Source of the DNA: Micromonospora cabrerizensis | Lineage (GTDB): Bacteria > Actinomycetota > Actinomycetes > Mycobacteriales > Micromonosporaceae | Reading direction: 5' to 3' | DNA: 64,000 nucleotides | Assembly (NCBI RefSeq): GCF_022230955.1 | Contig: NZ_JAKKFI010000089.1 | Span: forward strand, 1-64,000 | In this document: positions 26,207-35,265 of the stretch, in pieces | How positions within the stretch are numbered: position 1 is the first letter of the stretch | Layout: every line of letters begins with the position of its first letter | Position numbers and translations under genes: made by a program | The notes under the pieces: model-generated | The model's database searches: none | Told to the model about the DNA's origin: nothing | What the model saw: the letters and a program-made list of their open reading frames with translations, nothing else

Positions 26207-27418
26207 ATGACGGTGCCACGGCCCCGGCGTACGACCCCGGGCGCGGGCTGGGCCGGCACCGCCGTCGAGGCGCTGCCGGCCGACGCCGACGACAGCGTCC
26301 TCGTCGGCCGGATCTGGGACCCGTCCGTCGACGGCCCCTCGCCCGTGACCGTCCGAAACGGCGAGGTCCTCGACATCAGCCGGCGGTTCCCGACCGTCCG
26401 GGACATCTGCGAACTGCCCGATCCCGCGGCGACGGTGGCCGGGCTCGACGGGCCGCGGGTCGGCGACCTCGGGGAGATACTGGCCAACACCGAGGCCGCG
26501 ACCCGTGACCGTACGCGGCCCTGGCTGCTCGCCCCGGTCGACCTTCAGGTGCTCAAGGCCGCCGGCGTGACCTTCCCCATCTCGATGATCGAACGCGTCA
26601 TCGAGGAACGGGCCCGGGGTGACCTGGCGCTCGCGGCCGACATCCGGGGCCGGATGCTCGCCGACGTCGGCGTCGACCTGCACAGCCTGGCCCCGGGCTC
26701 GGCGGAGGCGGAGCGGCTCAAGAGTCTGTTGGTGGCAGAGGGCATGTGGAGCCAGTACCTGGAGGTGGGGATCGGCCCGGACGCCGAGATCTTCACCAAG
26801 GGGCAGATCCTCTCCGCCGTCGGCACCGCCGTTCCGGTCGGCGTGCTCGCCGCGTCGACCTGGAACAACCCGGAGCCCGAGGTCACTCTCATCGTCCAGT
26901 CCAGCGGCCGGATCGTCGGCGCCACCCTCGGCAACGACGTGAACCTACGGGACGTGGAGGGCCGGTCGGCACTGTTGCTTCCGCTGGCGAAGGACAACAA
27001 CGCCTCGTGTGCCCTCGGCCCCCTGATCCGGCTCTTCGACGACCGGTTCGGCATGGATCGCGTACGCGAACTCGAGGTCAGCCTGGAGGTCCGCGGGTTG
27101 GACGGCTTCGTCCTGGAGGCGGTCTCGGAGATGACCCTGATGTCACGCGAGCCAGAGGACCTGGTGCGGCAGTTGGTCGGCCCGCACCACCGCTATCCGG
27201 ACGGCGCCGCGCTGATGCTCGGCACGATGTTCGCGCCCATCCAGGACCGGGACCGCCCCGGTGAGGGCTTCACCCACAAGGTCGACGACGTGGTACGGAT
27301 CGGCTGCCCGGCGCTCGGCACGCTGGTCAACCGGGTGTGGCACGCGGAGGAGTGCGAGCCCTGGCACTTCGGCGTCCGCGATCTGATGGGCAATCTGGGG
27401 AGGAGAGGGCTGCTGTGA
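26207..27418 (+). CDS. Fumarylacetoacetate hydrolase-family dehydratase (2-keto-3-deoxy sugar acid)
   Basis: A 403-aa protein. VTFPISMIERVIEERARGDL, PGSAEAERLKSLLVAEGMWS, GPDAEIFTKGQ (catalytic Glu and Lys region) and LGNDVNLRDVEGRSALLLP (metal-binding Glu/Asp) match the long FAH proteins that dehydrate 2-keto-3-deoxypentonate to 2,5-dioxopentanoate (XylX/GguC type). GGGGAG lies 7 nt before the ATG. It is first in a GTGA-coupled operon with a 2,5-dioxovalerate dehydrogenase-like gene and an IlvD/Edd dehydratase, which supports this step over fumarylacetoacetate hydrolysis. Confidence 0.78.
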   Translation: MTVPRPRRTTPGAGWAGTAVEALPADADDSVLVGRIWDPSVDGPSPVTVRNGEVLDISRRFPTVRDICELPDPAATVAGLDGPRVGDLGEILANTEAATRDRTRPWLLAPVDLQVLKAAGVTFPISMIERVIEERARGDLALAADIRGRMLADVGVDLHSLAPGSAEAERLKSLLVAEGMWSQYLEVGIGPDAEIFTKGQILSAVGTAVPVGVLAASTWNNPEPEVTLIVQSSGRIVGATLGNDVNLRDVEGRSALLLPLAKDNNASCALGPLIRLFDDRFGMDRVRELEVSLEVRGLDGFVLEAVSEMTLMSREPEDLVRQLVGPHHRYPDGAALMLGTMFAPIQDRDRPGEGFTHKVDDVVRIGCPALGTLVNRVWHAEECEPWHFGVRDLMGNLGRRGLL

Positions 27419-28932
27419 ACGTGGTCATCACTGTCGATCCGCGTGACGGTCGGCGTCGCGCGACGGATCTCACCGAGACGGACGAGTCTCGGCTGGAGGC
27501 CATTGCGGTTCAGGCGTCCCGGGCCGCGCGGTGGCTGTCCGACCTGGGCAGACTCGGCAGGGCGGAGATGCTGGATCGCATCGCCGCGTCCCTGGAGTCC
27601 CGTCGCGTGGACCTGGTCGCCGTCGCGGAGGCGGAGACCGGCCTGAGTCAGCCGCGGCTCGAGACGGAACTGACCCGGTCGGCCCTCCAGTTCCGGATGT
27701 TCGGTGACGTGCTGCGCGACGGCGGGTACGTCGAGGCGGCCATCGACCACGCCGCCGACACACCCCTCGGGCCCGGCCCCGACCTACGGCGGATGCTCGT
27801 GCCCCTCGGGCCGGTCGCCGTCTTCGGGGCCAGCAACTTCCCGTTCGCCTTCTCGGTCGCCGGGGGCGACACCGCCTCCGCGCTCGCCGCGGGTTGTCCC
27901 ACGGTCCTGAAGGCCCACCCGTCGCACCCGCTGACGTCACACGCCTCCGCCGACGCGATCACGTCGGCCATTCGTGAGATGGGCGGGCCCGACGGTGTGA
28001 TCAGCACCGTGCACGGGGAGCAGGCCGGACGGTCGCTGGTGCGCCACCCCGCGATCCGCGCGGCAGCGTTGACGGGTTCCGTCGGCGCAGCCCGTGCCAT
28101 CCAGACGGCCATCGACGAACGACCCGACCCGATTCCGCTCTACGCCGAGCTGAGCAGCGTCAACCCGATCGTCGTCCTGCCCGGCGCGGCCGTCGACCGG
28201 GCAGACGTGATCGCCGACGGACTGTTCGCCTCCTTCACGGCCTCCGGTGGTCAGCTGTGCACCAAGCCGGGCCTGGCGTTCATCCCGTCCGGTCCGGACG
28301 GTGAGCACCTGCTCGACGCGTTGCGGGGGAGGGTCGGCTCGGCGGGCGGCGCGGTCCTGTTGAACGAGCGCATCCGGGACGCCTACGAGAGCGGGGCGAC
28401 GGCGTTCGAGCGGGCCGGCGCTCGTGTCTCGGCCCGGCCGCAGGTCGATCCCGGCGAGGGTTTCACCGTCGCGCCGAGGTTGCTGGAGGTCGACCTGCCG
28501 GGACTGACCGCCGAGATCGCTGACGAGTGCTTCGGGCCGCTCCTGGTCGTCGTCCGGTATCGCGACATCGCCGAACTCGACGCCGCCCTGGCGACCGTTC
28601 CGCCGTCGCTGACCGGTTCCGTCCACCGTGGGCCGGACGACGACGCTGATGCCGTGCGCGGGCTGGTCGACGTGCTCGCCGCCCGCTCGGGCCGGATCGT
28701 CTTCGACGGCTATCCCACCGGTGTCCGCGTGTCCTGGGCCCAGCACCACGGTGGGCCCTGGCCGTCGACCAACGCCGTGCACACCTCGGTGGGCGCCACG
28801 TCGATCCGGCGCTTCCTCCGTCCGCTGGCCTGGCAGGACGCCCCGGAGTGGATCCTTCCCGACGAACTGCGGGACGCGTACACCGCCGTTCCCCGCCGAG
28901 TCGACGGGCGCTTGGAACCGAAGAGGGAGTAG
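27415..28932 (+). CDS. 2,5-dioxovalerate (2-oxoglutarate semialdehyde) dehydrogenase, NADP type
   Basis: A 505-aa aldehyde dehydrogenase. VFGASNFPFAFSVAGGDTAS and PTVLKAHPSHPLTS are cofactor-binding segments peculiar to the 2-oxoglutarate semialdehyde branch. YAELSSVNPIVVLPG holds the general-base Glu, and ASGGQLCTKPGLAFIPS the catalytic Cys. It would oxidise 2,5-dioxopentanoate to 2-oxoglutarate, the last step of an oxidative (Weimberg-type) pentose pathway. The GTG start at 27415 overlaps the stop of the preceding gene (GTGA), with GGGGAGGAGAGG upstream. Confidence 0.85.
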   Translation: MNVVITVDPRDGRRRATDLTETDESRLEAIAVQASRAARWLSDLGRLGRAEMLDRIAASLESRRVDLVAVAEAETGLSQPRLETELTRSALQFRMFGDVLRDGGYVEAAIDHAADTPLGPGPDLRRMLVPLGPVAVFGASNFPFAFSVAGGDTASALAAGCPTVLKAHPSHPLTSHASADAITSAIREMGGPDGVISTVHGEQAGRSLVRHPAIRAAALTGSVGAARAIQTAIDERPDPIPLYAELSSVNPIVVLPGAAVDRADVIADGLFASFTASGGQLCTKPGLAFIPSGPDGEHLLDALRGRVGSAGGAVLLNERIRDAYESGATAFERAGARVSARPQVDPGEGFTVAPRLLEVDLPGLTAEIADECFGPLLVVVRYRDIAELDAALATVPPSLTGSVHRGPDDDADAVRGLVDVLAARSGRIVFDGYPTGVRVSWAQHHGGPWPSTNAVHTSVGATSIRRFLRPLAWQDAPEWILPDELRDAYTAVPRRVDGRLEPKRE

Positions 28933-28982
28933 CCCGCCGGCTCGCAGACCGCCGGACGGGACGACGACAGGAAGGTGTGCCG

Positions 28983-30710
28983 ATGTCGACGACGAATCGA
29001 CCGCTGCGCAGCGGGCAGTGGTTCGGTGCGGAGGGCCGCAACGGGTTCATCCACCGGTCCTGGATGCGCAACCAGGGGTTCGCGGACGACGTCTTCGACG
29101 GTCGTCCCGTGATCGGCATCGCCACCACCTGGTCGGAGCTGACACCCTGCAACGCCCACCTGCGGGACCTGGCCGAATCGGTGAAGCGGGGTGTGTGGGA
29201 GAGCGGCGGCCTGCCCCTGGAGTTCCCGGCGATGAGCCTGGGCGAGCCCCTGATGCGACCCACCACCATGCTCTACCGCAACCTGCTGGCGATGGAGTTG
29301 GAGGAGTCGGTGCGGGCCAACCCGCTCGACGGGGTCGTCCTGCTCTCCGGCTGCGACAAGACCACTCCCGGTCTGCTGATGGGGGCGGCGAGCGTCGACC
29401 TGCCGACTCTGATGATGACCGGCGGCCCGATGCTCAACGGCAAGTTCCGTGGGCAGGACATCGGCTCGGGCACCGTCGTCTGGCGCTTCACCGAGGAGAT
29501 GCGGGCGGGGCGGATGAGCGCGGCCGACTGCGCCGAGGCGGAGGTCGGCATGTCCCGCAGCCGGGGTCACTGCATGACCATGGGGACCGCCTCCACGATG
29601 GCCTGCGTGACCGAGGCGCTGGGCGTGCAGCTCCCCGGGGCCGCCGCCGTGCCCGCCGTCGACTCCCGCAGGTACGCGCTCGCACACGCCGCCGGACGCC
29701 GGATCGTCGCCATGGTCGAACAGGACCAACGGCTCTCCACGGTGCTCACCCGCGAGGCGTTCGAGAACGCCATCCGGGTCAACGCCGCGATCGGCGGTTC
29801 CACCAATGCCGTCGTACACCTGCTGGCCATCGCCGGACGACTCGGCGTCCCCCTGTCCCTGGAGGACTTCGACACCCTCACCGCCGACGTGCCGATGCTC
29901 GTCAACCTCATGCCGTCCGGGGCGTACCTCATGGAGGACTTCGCCTACGCGGGCGGTGTCCCGGCGGTGATGGCGGAGATCGCCCCGCTGCTGCACATGG
30001 ACCACGTCACCGTCAGCGGCAGGAGCGTGGCCGACAACATCACCGGCGTCCAGTGCTGGAACCGGGAGGTCATCGGCACCCTGGCCGAGCCGTTCCAGCC
30101 CGCCGGTTCCGGCACCGTGGTGCTGCGTGGGTCGCTCGCGCCGTCCGGGGCGGTGCTGAAGGTGTCCGCCGCCTCCGCCCAGCTCCTCACGCACACCGGT
30201 CCGGCGCTCGTCTTCGACCGGATCGAGGACTACGTCGTCGCCGCCGACGACCCGGACCTGGACGTCACCCCCGACACGGTGATCGTGGTCCGCAACGCCG
30301 GGCCGCGCGGCTACCCCGGGTTCCCGGAGGTGGGCAACGTGCCGATGCCACGACGGCTGCTGGCCGCCGGCATCACGGACATGGTCCGGATCTCCGACGC
30401 CCGCATGAGCGGCACCGGCTACGGCACCTGCATCCTGCACGTGGCCCCGGAGGCGTCCGTGGGCGGCCCGCTCGCGCTGGTGCGCACGGGCGACCTGATC
30501 CGCGTCGACGTTCCGACGCGGAGCCTGGAACTCCTGGTCGACGACACCGAGCTTGTCCAGCGCCGCGCCGCGTGGCGGCCACCGCCGCCGGTGGCCGACC
30601 GGGGATGGACACGGCTGTACAGCGAACACGTCCTGCAGGCCGACCAGGGCGCGGACCTGGACTTCCTCGTCGGTGGCAGCGGCAGCGACGTACCCCGTCA
30701 CTCGCACTGA
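28983..30710 (+). CDS. IlvD/Edd-family sugar-acid (pentonate) dehydratase
   Basis: A 575-aa Fe-S dehydratase. Cluster-binding Cys are visible in ELTPCNAHLRDLAE, LSGCDKTTPGLLMG and SRGHCMTMGTASTM. AAIGGSTNAVVHLLAIAGR and RISDARMSGTGYGTCILH are the substrate and metal motifs. Context with the FAH-type dehydratase and dioxovalerate dehydrogenase points to D-xylonate, L-arabinonate or a similar acid rather than dihydroxy-isovalerate. AGGAAGG precedes the ATG by about 7 nt. It is the last gene of the operon, 50 nt after the aldehyde dehydrogenase. No sugar dehydrogenase, lactonase or transporter is adjacent. Confidence 0.85.
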   Translation: MSTTNRPLRSGQWFGAEGRNGFIHRSWMRNQGFADDVFDGRPVIGIATTWSELTPCNAHLRDLAESVKRGVWESGGLPLEFPAMSLGEPLMRPTTMLYRNLLAMELEESVRANPLDGVVLLSGCDKTTPGLLMGAASVDLPTLMMTGGPMLNGKFRGQDIGSGTVVWRFTEEMRAGRMSAADCAEAEVGMSRSRGHCMTMGTASTMACVTEALGVQLPGAAAVPAVDSRRYALAHAAGRRIVAMVEQDQRLSTVLTREAFENAIRVNAAIGGSTNAVVHLLAIAGRLGVPLSLEDFDTLTADVPMLVNLMPSGAYLMEDFAYAGGVPAVMAEIAPLLHMDHVTVSGRSVADNITGVQCWNREVIGTLAEPFQPAGSGTVVLRGSLAPSGAVLKVSAASAQLLTHTGPALVFDRIEDYVVAADDPDLDVTPDTVIVVRNAGPRGYPGFPEVGNVPMPRRLLAAGITDMVRISDARMSGTGYGTCILHVAPEASVGGPLALVRTGDLIRVDVPTRSLELLVDDTELVQRRAAWRPPPPVADRGWTRLYSEHVLQADQGADLDFLVGGSGSDVPRHSH

Positions 30711-30719
30711 GGCGTTGCC

Positions 30720-30752
30720 GGTGGGGGCCGGGCGATCCGCCCGACCCCCACC
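30720..30752. terminator. Bidirectional hairpin terminator
   Basis: A 15-bp stem with one mismatch (30720-30734 with 30738-30752) and a 3-nt loop lies between the convergent dehydratase and phoX genes. Confidence 0.65.
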
Positions 30753-30771
30753 CGTCGCTGCGGCTCTGGGC

Positions 30772-32226
30772 TCAGCCCAGGTACTTCTCCCACGGGCCGG
30801 TGATGGCCAGGGTGAGGCCGGGGTCCTGCATGTTGACGAAGAGCACCTTGCCGTCGGCGGTGAAGGTCGGCCCGCAGAACTCCGAGTCGTTGAGCTGGTT
30901 GCGGGCGATCGCGTAGGTCGGGCCGCCCGGCACCGCGCTGAGCACGTGGGAGGTGCCCTTGCCGTCCTCGGCGAGGACGAGACTTCCCCACGGGGTGACG
31001 CTCACGTTGTCCGGGCCGTCGAAGGTGATGTCGTTGTACCTGACCGGCGTCCCCTCCTCGGAGGCGCTCTGGTGCGGGAAGTACGTCACCAACTGGATGG
31101 TCTGGGCCTTGTAGTTGTAGAACCAGACCATGCCGTCGTGCGGCGCGGCGTCCGCCGGCAGGTCACCCTCGTCCCAGGCGTACGAGTTGACCACGTACAC
31201 GCCCTCGTCGGTGCCCCACACGCCCTCGAACTTGCGTCCGCGGGTGACCTGGCCGTCGGTGAACTGCTCGCGCACGGACTTGTCCCGCGCGTCGCGGTCC
31301 GGCACCTCGATCCAGCGGACCGGGAAGGGGCGGCCGAGCTGGGCGGAGGTCAGGTAGGCGACGTCCGGGAGCACCGAACCGTCGTCCATGATGATCTGCA
31401 TGGCGGCGAGGACGCCGGCGTTCGGCGCGAGGCGGGTGAGCACACCGGGGCCGACCTTGACGCCGCGCGGCGCCGACCAGCGGTAGAAGAGACCGTTGGG
31501 CCCGTCGGCGTCTTCGGAGAGGTAGATGTGGGTGCGGTCCTTGTCGACCGCCAGGGCCTCGTGGGAGTAGCGACCCAGGCACTTGATCGGCCTCGGGTCC
31601 GCGCTGCCGTCGGCCCAGACCTCGAAGACGTAGCCGTGGTCCTTCTGGTAGACGCCGGTCCGGCCGCCCTCTTCCCACTCGTCGCCGGCCCGGTCCTCGG
31701 TCTCCTCGCAGGTGAGCCAGGTCCCCCAGGGGGTGGGCCCGCCGGCGCAGTTGGAGATGGTGCCGGAGAGGGCGACGAACTCACCCAGGTTGCGTCCCGC
31801 GCGGTCGGTCCTGATCACGGTGCATCCGCCGGCGTCGACGGCGCCCGCGTCGTACACCGTTCCCTTGACGTGCGGCACGCCGAACTCCGCGCCCGGGTCG
31901 ATCTCGTGGTTCTGGATCAGGGTGTAGCGGCCGTGGCCGGCGTCGTAGACGGCCATGCCGTCGTGGTCGGCCGGGGTCACGCCCTGGCCACGGTCCAGTC
32001 GGGTGACGCCGGTCCGGGTGACGATGGTGTAGCTGAAGCCCTCGGGCAGGGCCAGGATCCCCTTCGGGTCGTCCACGAGCGGCGGGAAGGGCGCGTGACC
32101 GGACGGGACCGGCGGGTGCGGCCGGCCCGGGCTGGCCTGGGCCAGGGACGGCAGGCTGCCGGCGACGGCAAGGCCGACACCGGCGGCGGCGCCGCCAGCG
32201 AGGAAGGTACGACGAGAGGAAGGCAC
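30772..32226 (-). CDS. phoX: PhoX-type (DUF839) Tat-exported alkaline phosphatase
   Basis: A 484-aa exported protein. VPSSRRTFLAGGAAAGVGLA is a Tat signal, ending near AQAS. DPKGILALPEGFSYTIV, HDGMAVYDAGHGRYTLIQNH, GTWLTCEETEDR (metal-binding Glu) and GRYSHEALAVDKDRTHIYLS are DUF839/PhoX hallmarks. PhoX enzymes hydrolyse phosphomonoesters outside the cell with Ca2+ and Fe3+. The GTG at 32226 has AGGAG 8 nt upstream; the frame stays open further up but without signal sense. A PHO-box-like repeat lies about 90 nt upstream, which fits phosphate control. Confidence 0.83.
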   Translation of the reverse strand: MPSSRRTFLAGGAAAGVGLAVAGSLPSLAQASPGRPHPPVPSGHAPFPPLVDDPKGILALPEGFSYTIVTRTGVTRLDRGQGVTPADHDGMAVYDAGHGRYTLIQNHEIDPGAEFGVPHVKGTVYDAGAVDAGGCTVIRTDRAGRNLGEFVALSGTISNCAGGPTPWGTWLTCEETEDRAGDEWEEGGRTGVYQKDHGYVFEVWADGSADPRPIKCLGRYSHEALAVDKDRTHIYLSEDADGPNGLFYRWSAPRGVKVGPGVLTRLAPNAGVLAAMQIIMDDGSVLPDVAYLTSAQLGRPFPVRWIEVPDRDARDKSVREQFTDGQVTRGRKFEGVWGTDEGVYVVNSYAWDEGDLPADAAPHDGMVWFYNYKAQTIQLVTYFPHQSASEEGTPVRYNDITFDGPDNVSVTPWGSLVLAEDGKGTSHVLSAVPGGPTYAIARNQLNDSEFCGPTFTADGKVLFVNMQDPGLTLAITGPWEKYLG

Positions 32227-32570
32227 GGGGATCAGCTCCTGGTCAGGACAAGTGCGACGACTGGAGCCAACTCCTGCGGGCGAACACCGAAACGTCGCCG
32301 ACCGGATCGCTCGGTGACATCGGGGTGAAGAATCAGGGCCGCGTACGCGCCCCCGCACGATCTTCCGCCGCGACGCGGCCCGTCGACCCGACGCGGTGAC
32401 CGTACCGTCTGCTGCGCAGCGTCCCCGTCGACCACACCGCACCACCCCTGCGCGGCATCACCGGCCGTTGACCTGAACGCGACGTTTCCCGGTCGCACCG
32501 TGGGTAATCAGCGACGCCCACGTAGTCGGACGAGGTGTCCATCCGCGCCCGTCCTCAGGCAAAGGAGCCG
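32227..32570. other. 344-bp divergent intergenic region (phoX / hydrolase)
   Basis: No gene is visible. It holds the phoX ribosome site, the PHO-box-like repeat near 32313-32330 and the AAAGGAG site of the hydrolase gene near 32563. The middle part (about 32340-32470) is GC-rich with nothing I recognise. Confidence 0.5.
32313..32330 (-). promoter_or_regulatory. Candidate PHO box upstream of phoX
   Basis: On the minus strand TTCACC and GTCACC have their TCACC cores exactly 11 nt apart, the period of the actinomycete PhoP box (direct repeats close to GTTCACC). Only two repeats with degenerate flanks are seen. Confidence 0.4.
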
Positions 32571-33293
32571 ATGGCCGTGTCAGACCAAGACGTCACCGTT
32601 GTCCTTGTTCACGGCGCGTTCGCCGAGTCGGCGAGCTGGAACGGTGTGATCGAGCGGCTTGGTGCGGCCTACTCCGTGGTGGCCGCCGCCAACCCGCTGC
32701 GCAGCGTCGCCGGGGATGCCGCGTACCTGCGTGACGTGGTGCGTGGGATCGGCGGACCCGTTCTGCTCGTCGCCCACTCGTACGGCGGCATGGTCATCAC
32801 CGAGGCGGCGGCGGACGACCCGATGGTGCGTGCCCTGGTCTACGTCAATGCCTTCGCCCCGGACACGGGTGAGTCGGCGCTGACGCTGTCCGGCAAGTTC
32901 CCCGGCAGCACGCTTGCCGACACCCTGGTCTCCTACCCGGTGGCCACCGGCGGCAACGAGGTGGCGATCGCCCAGAACGCCTACCACCAACAGTTCGTCC
33001 AGGACGTGTCCGGCAACACGGCGGCGCTGATGGCCCGGACGCAGCGGCCGGTGACCGAGCAGGCGCTCGGCGAGGGCCTGGCATCGACGACGCCGGCGTG
33101 GAAGTTGTTGCCCAGCTGGTTCGTCTTCGGCGACGAGGACCACAACATCCCGGTCGCCGCGCACCGCTTCATGGCCGAGCGGGCCGACGCCCGCGGTGTC
33201 CGGGAGATCGTCGGCGCATCTCACGCGATGACGGCGTCCCAGCCGGGCGAGGTCGCCGAGACCATCATCGAGGCGGTACGCGGATCGTCCTGA
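32571..33293 (+). CDS. Alpha/beta-fold hydrolase, 240 aa
   Basis: A cytoplasmic hydrolase with VVLVHGAFAESASWNGVIER (oxyanion hole), LLVAHSYGGMVITEAA (nucleophile Ser), FVFGDEDHNIP (acid) and VGASHAMTASQPGEVAETI (His). This is the common soil-actinomycete subfamily of esterase-like proteins with VHGAF...SW starts. The substrate is unknown. AAAGGAG lies 4-5 nt before the ATG at 32571. It is monocistronic, with a strong terminator 70 nt after the stop. Confidence 0.85.
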   Translation: MAVSDQDVTVVLVHGAFAESASWNGVIERLGAAYSVVAAANPLRSVAGDAAYLRDVVRGIGGPVLLVAHSYGGMVITEAAADDPMVRALVYVNAFAPDTGESALTLSGKFPGSTLADTLVSYPVATGGNEVAIAQNAYHQQFVQDVSGNTAALMARTQRPVTEQALGEGLASTTPAWKLLPSWFVFGDEDHNIPVAAHRFMAERADARGVREIVGASHAMTASQPGEVAETIIEAVRGSS

Positions 33294-33360
33294 GCCCCGG
33301 CTTGAGCGGTCCCGTCACGCCCTGACGGATCGCGTACGACGTCATCGACGATCTCGACGC

Positions 33361-33397
33361 ACGGCCCCGCCGCCTGTTCGCAGCGCGGCGGGGCCGT
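33361..33397 (+). terminator. Hairpin terminator after the hydrolase gene
   Basis: A perfect 13-bp stem (33361-33373 with 33385-33397) and an 11-nt loop, followed by TCTCGTC. Confidence 0.75.
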
Positions 33398-33531
33398 TCT
33401 CGTCGGCCGATGAGGGACCCTCTCCAACAGGCCGGTCGCTGGCGCGCTGACCCGGCACCCCGCCGAACTTCGGCGTCGACGCAACCTGGCGGTCGTCCGG
33501 ACCCGTCGGGGGTGCGGAGGAGGGAGCCTCG

Positions 33532-34047
33532 ATGGCGGATGCCGAGGGTGAGTTCGTGGAGTACGTCTCCGCGCGACTGCCGAGCCTGCATCGGACCGCG
33601 TTCCTGATGTGCGGCGACGCCCATCTGGCCGACGACGTGGTGCAGCAGACGATAACGGCGTTGTACGTGAACTGGCGTCGGGTGAGCCGGGTCGACAACG
33701 TCGACGCGTACGTGCACCGGATGTTGGTCCACAAGCTCGTCGACGAGAAGCGGTTGAGCTGGGCGAAGGTCCGACTGCTGGGGTCGATGCCGGAGCCACG
33801 GCGCCCGCCGGCCCCGCCGGACGACGAGTTGGCCGAACGGGACAGCGTGGTGAGCGCCCTCGCGCACCTGCCTCGCGGGCAGCGCACCGTCCTGGTCCTG
33901 CGGTTCCTGTGCGATCTGTCGCTGGCCGACACCGCGGCGGCGATGGGCTGCTCCGAAGGCAACGTGAAGTCGCAGACGGCTCGGGCGTTGGTGGCGGTCC
34001 GCCAGGTGCTCGGCGTCAGCGAGATGTCCGGGAGGAGTACGAGATGA
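33532..34047 (+). CDS. SigE-type ECF sigma factor
   Basis: A 171-aa sigma factor of the SigE-like actinomycete family. Region 2 reads EYVSARLPSLHRTAFLMCGD and ADDVVQQTITALYVNWRRV; region 4 reads HLPRGQRTVLVLRFLCDLSL and GCSEGNVKSQTARALVAVRQ. GGAGGAGGGAG precedes the ATG. The stop overlaps the start of a membrane protein gene as ATGA, the usual position of an anti-sigma partner. It is transcribed away from the hydrolase gene's terminator. Confidence 0.88.
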   Translation: MADAEGEFVEYVSARLPSLHRTAFLMCGDAHLADDVVQQTITALYVNWRRVSRVDNVDAYVHRMLVHKLVDEKRLSWAKVRLLGSMPEPRRPPAPPDDELAERDSVVSALAHLPRGQRTVLVLRFLCDLSLADTAAAMGCSEGNVKSQTARALVAVRQVLGVSEMSGRSTR

Positions 34048-35213
34048 CGACGTTGGACGAGGAGCGCATCGCCGCGCTGCTGCGATCGGCGCAGGTTCCC
34101 GAGCCCAGGGTCGATGTGGGCCGCGCGGTCCGCGACGGCCGGCGTCGCCGCCAGCGCCGCCGCGTCGGTGGAGCCACCGCGGTGACCGTGCTGGTCGGGC
34201 TCGGCGTCGTGAGCGTCGTCGAGCTGGGCCGGCCCCCCACCCCGCCGGCCGCGGTCACGCCGATCCTCGCGGCTTCACCGACCGCTGCTGCTTCGACCGC
34301 CGCCGCCCCGCCGGTCACCTGCGAGGCGTCGTGGTTACCGCAGCCGATCGGTGGTTCGGTCGCGGTGGCGAATCGCGTCGACCCCACCGGGCGGTACATC
34401 GTCGGCGACATCGGTACCGGGAACGAGGACGGACGGGTCGTACTGTGGACCGACGGCAGGGCCGGCGTCCTGCCGGCCAGCGCCCGACACGCGGCAGCGG
34501 TCAACGCTCGCGGCGTCGTGGTCGGCACCGACGGCGGCGGCAGGGGCTGGGTCTACCGGAACGGAAAGCTGCGCTTCCTGGCCACCCCGCCCGGCTACCA
34601 GGCGGTCCTCGTGCACGCGGTCAACAGCCGGGGTGACATCGCCGGCACCGCCAGCGGAGCCGGGGAGTCCCACCAGGCGGTGCTGTGGTCGGCGGAACGG
34701 CCGCAGGAGTTCCGGCTGATCGGGCGACAGGGATCCGGCGCGATCGCGATTAGCGACGACGGCACGGTCGTCGGCTCCATGGACCAGCTGCCCTACCGGT
34801 GGACGCCGGAGGGTACCGGGGCCGCGCTGGCGGTGCCCGACGGCTATCCGCGCGCCTCGGTCGACTCCGCGTACGGCGAGTGGGCGATCGGCATGGTTCC
34901 CGGCGACCGGAAGGGCAACGCCGTCCAGATGTTGCCGGTGCGGTGGAACCTCAGCACCGGTGCGGTGACCCTGCTGCCGTTTCCCAGTGCGAGCGGGATC
35001 GCCGGCACCGGTGATCTGCTGGTCGACGACGGTGCGCCGCTGGTCGTCGCGCCGGACGGCACGTCGCGTCGGTTGCCGGGCCGGCCCGAGGTCCACTCGA
35101 CCGACGCGGGTACCTACACGGCCAATGGGATCAGCGGCGACGCCCTGACCGTGGTCGGTGCCGCCTACGAGAACGAGGCGTACCGGCCGTTGGTGTGGCG
35201 CTGTCGCCGCTAG
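34044..35213 (+). CDS. Membrane-anchored HAF-repeat protein, probable sigma-factor partner
   Basis: A 389-aa protein. Residues 1-40 are cytoplasmic and very basic (GRRRRQRRRVGG), one membrane segment follows at about 43-62 (TAVTVLVGLGVVSVVEL), then a Pro/Ala linker and an outside domain of HAF-type repeats: AVNARGVVVGTDGGGRGWVY, AVNSRGDIAGTASG, AISDDGTVVGSMDQLPYRW. This layout suggests a transmembrane regulator that senses outside and binds the sigma factor inside. However, no zinc-type anti-sigma motif is seen, so the anti-sigma role is inferred from the ATGA-coupled position only. Confidence 0.7.
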   Translation: MTTLDEERIAALLRSAQVPEPRVDVGRAVRDGRRRRQRRRVGGATAVTVLVGLGVVSVVELGRPPTPPAAVTPILAASPTAAASTAAAPPVTCEASWLPQPIGGSVAVANRVDPTGRYIVGDIGTGNEDGRVVLWTDGRAGVLPASARHAAAVNARGVVVGTDGGGRGWVYRNGKLRFLATPPGYQAVLVHAVNSRGDIAGTASGAGESHQAVLWSAERPQEFRLIGRQGSGAIAISDDGTVVGSMDQLPYRWTPEGTGAALAVPDGYPRASVDSAYGEWAIGMVPGDRKGNAVQMLPVRWNLSTGAVTLLPFPSASGIAGTGDLLVDDGAPLVVAPDGTSRRLPGRPEVHSTDAGTYTANGISGDALTVVGAAYENEAYRPLVWRCRR

Positions 35214-35218
35214 GGGAC

Positions 35219-35254
35219 GCGGTGCCCGTCGACCGAGCGGTCGGCGGGCACCGC
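35219..35254. terminator. Bidirectional long hairpin terminator
   Basis: A 10-bp outer stem (35219-35228 with 35245-35254) and an inner 5-bp stem lie between the convergent HAF-repeat and membrane-protein genes. Confidence 0.7.
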
Positions 35255-35265
35255 GGTCGGCGCGG

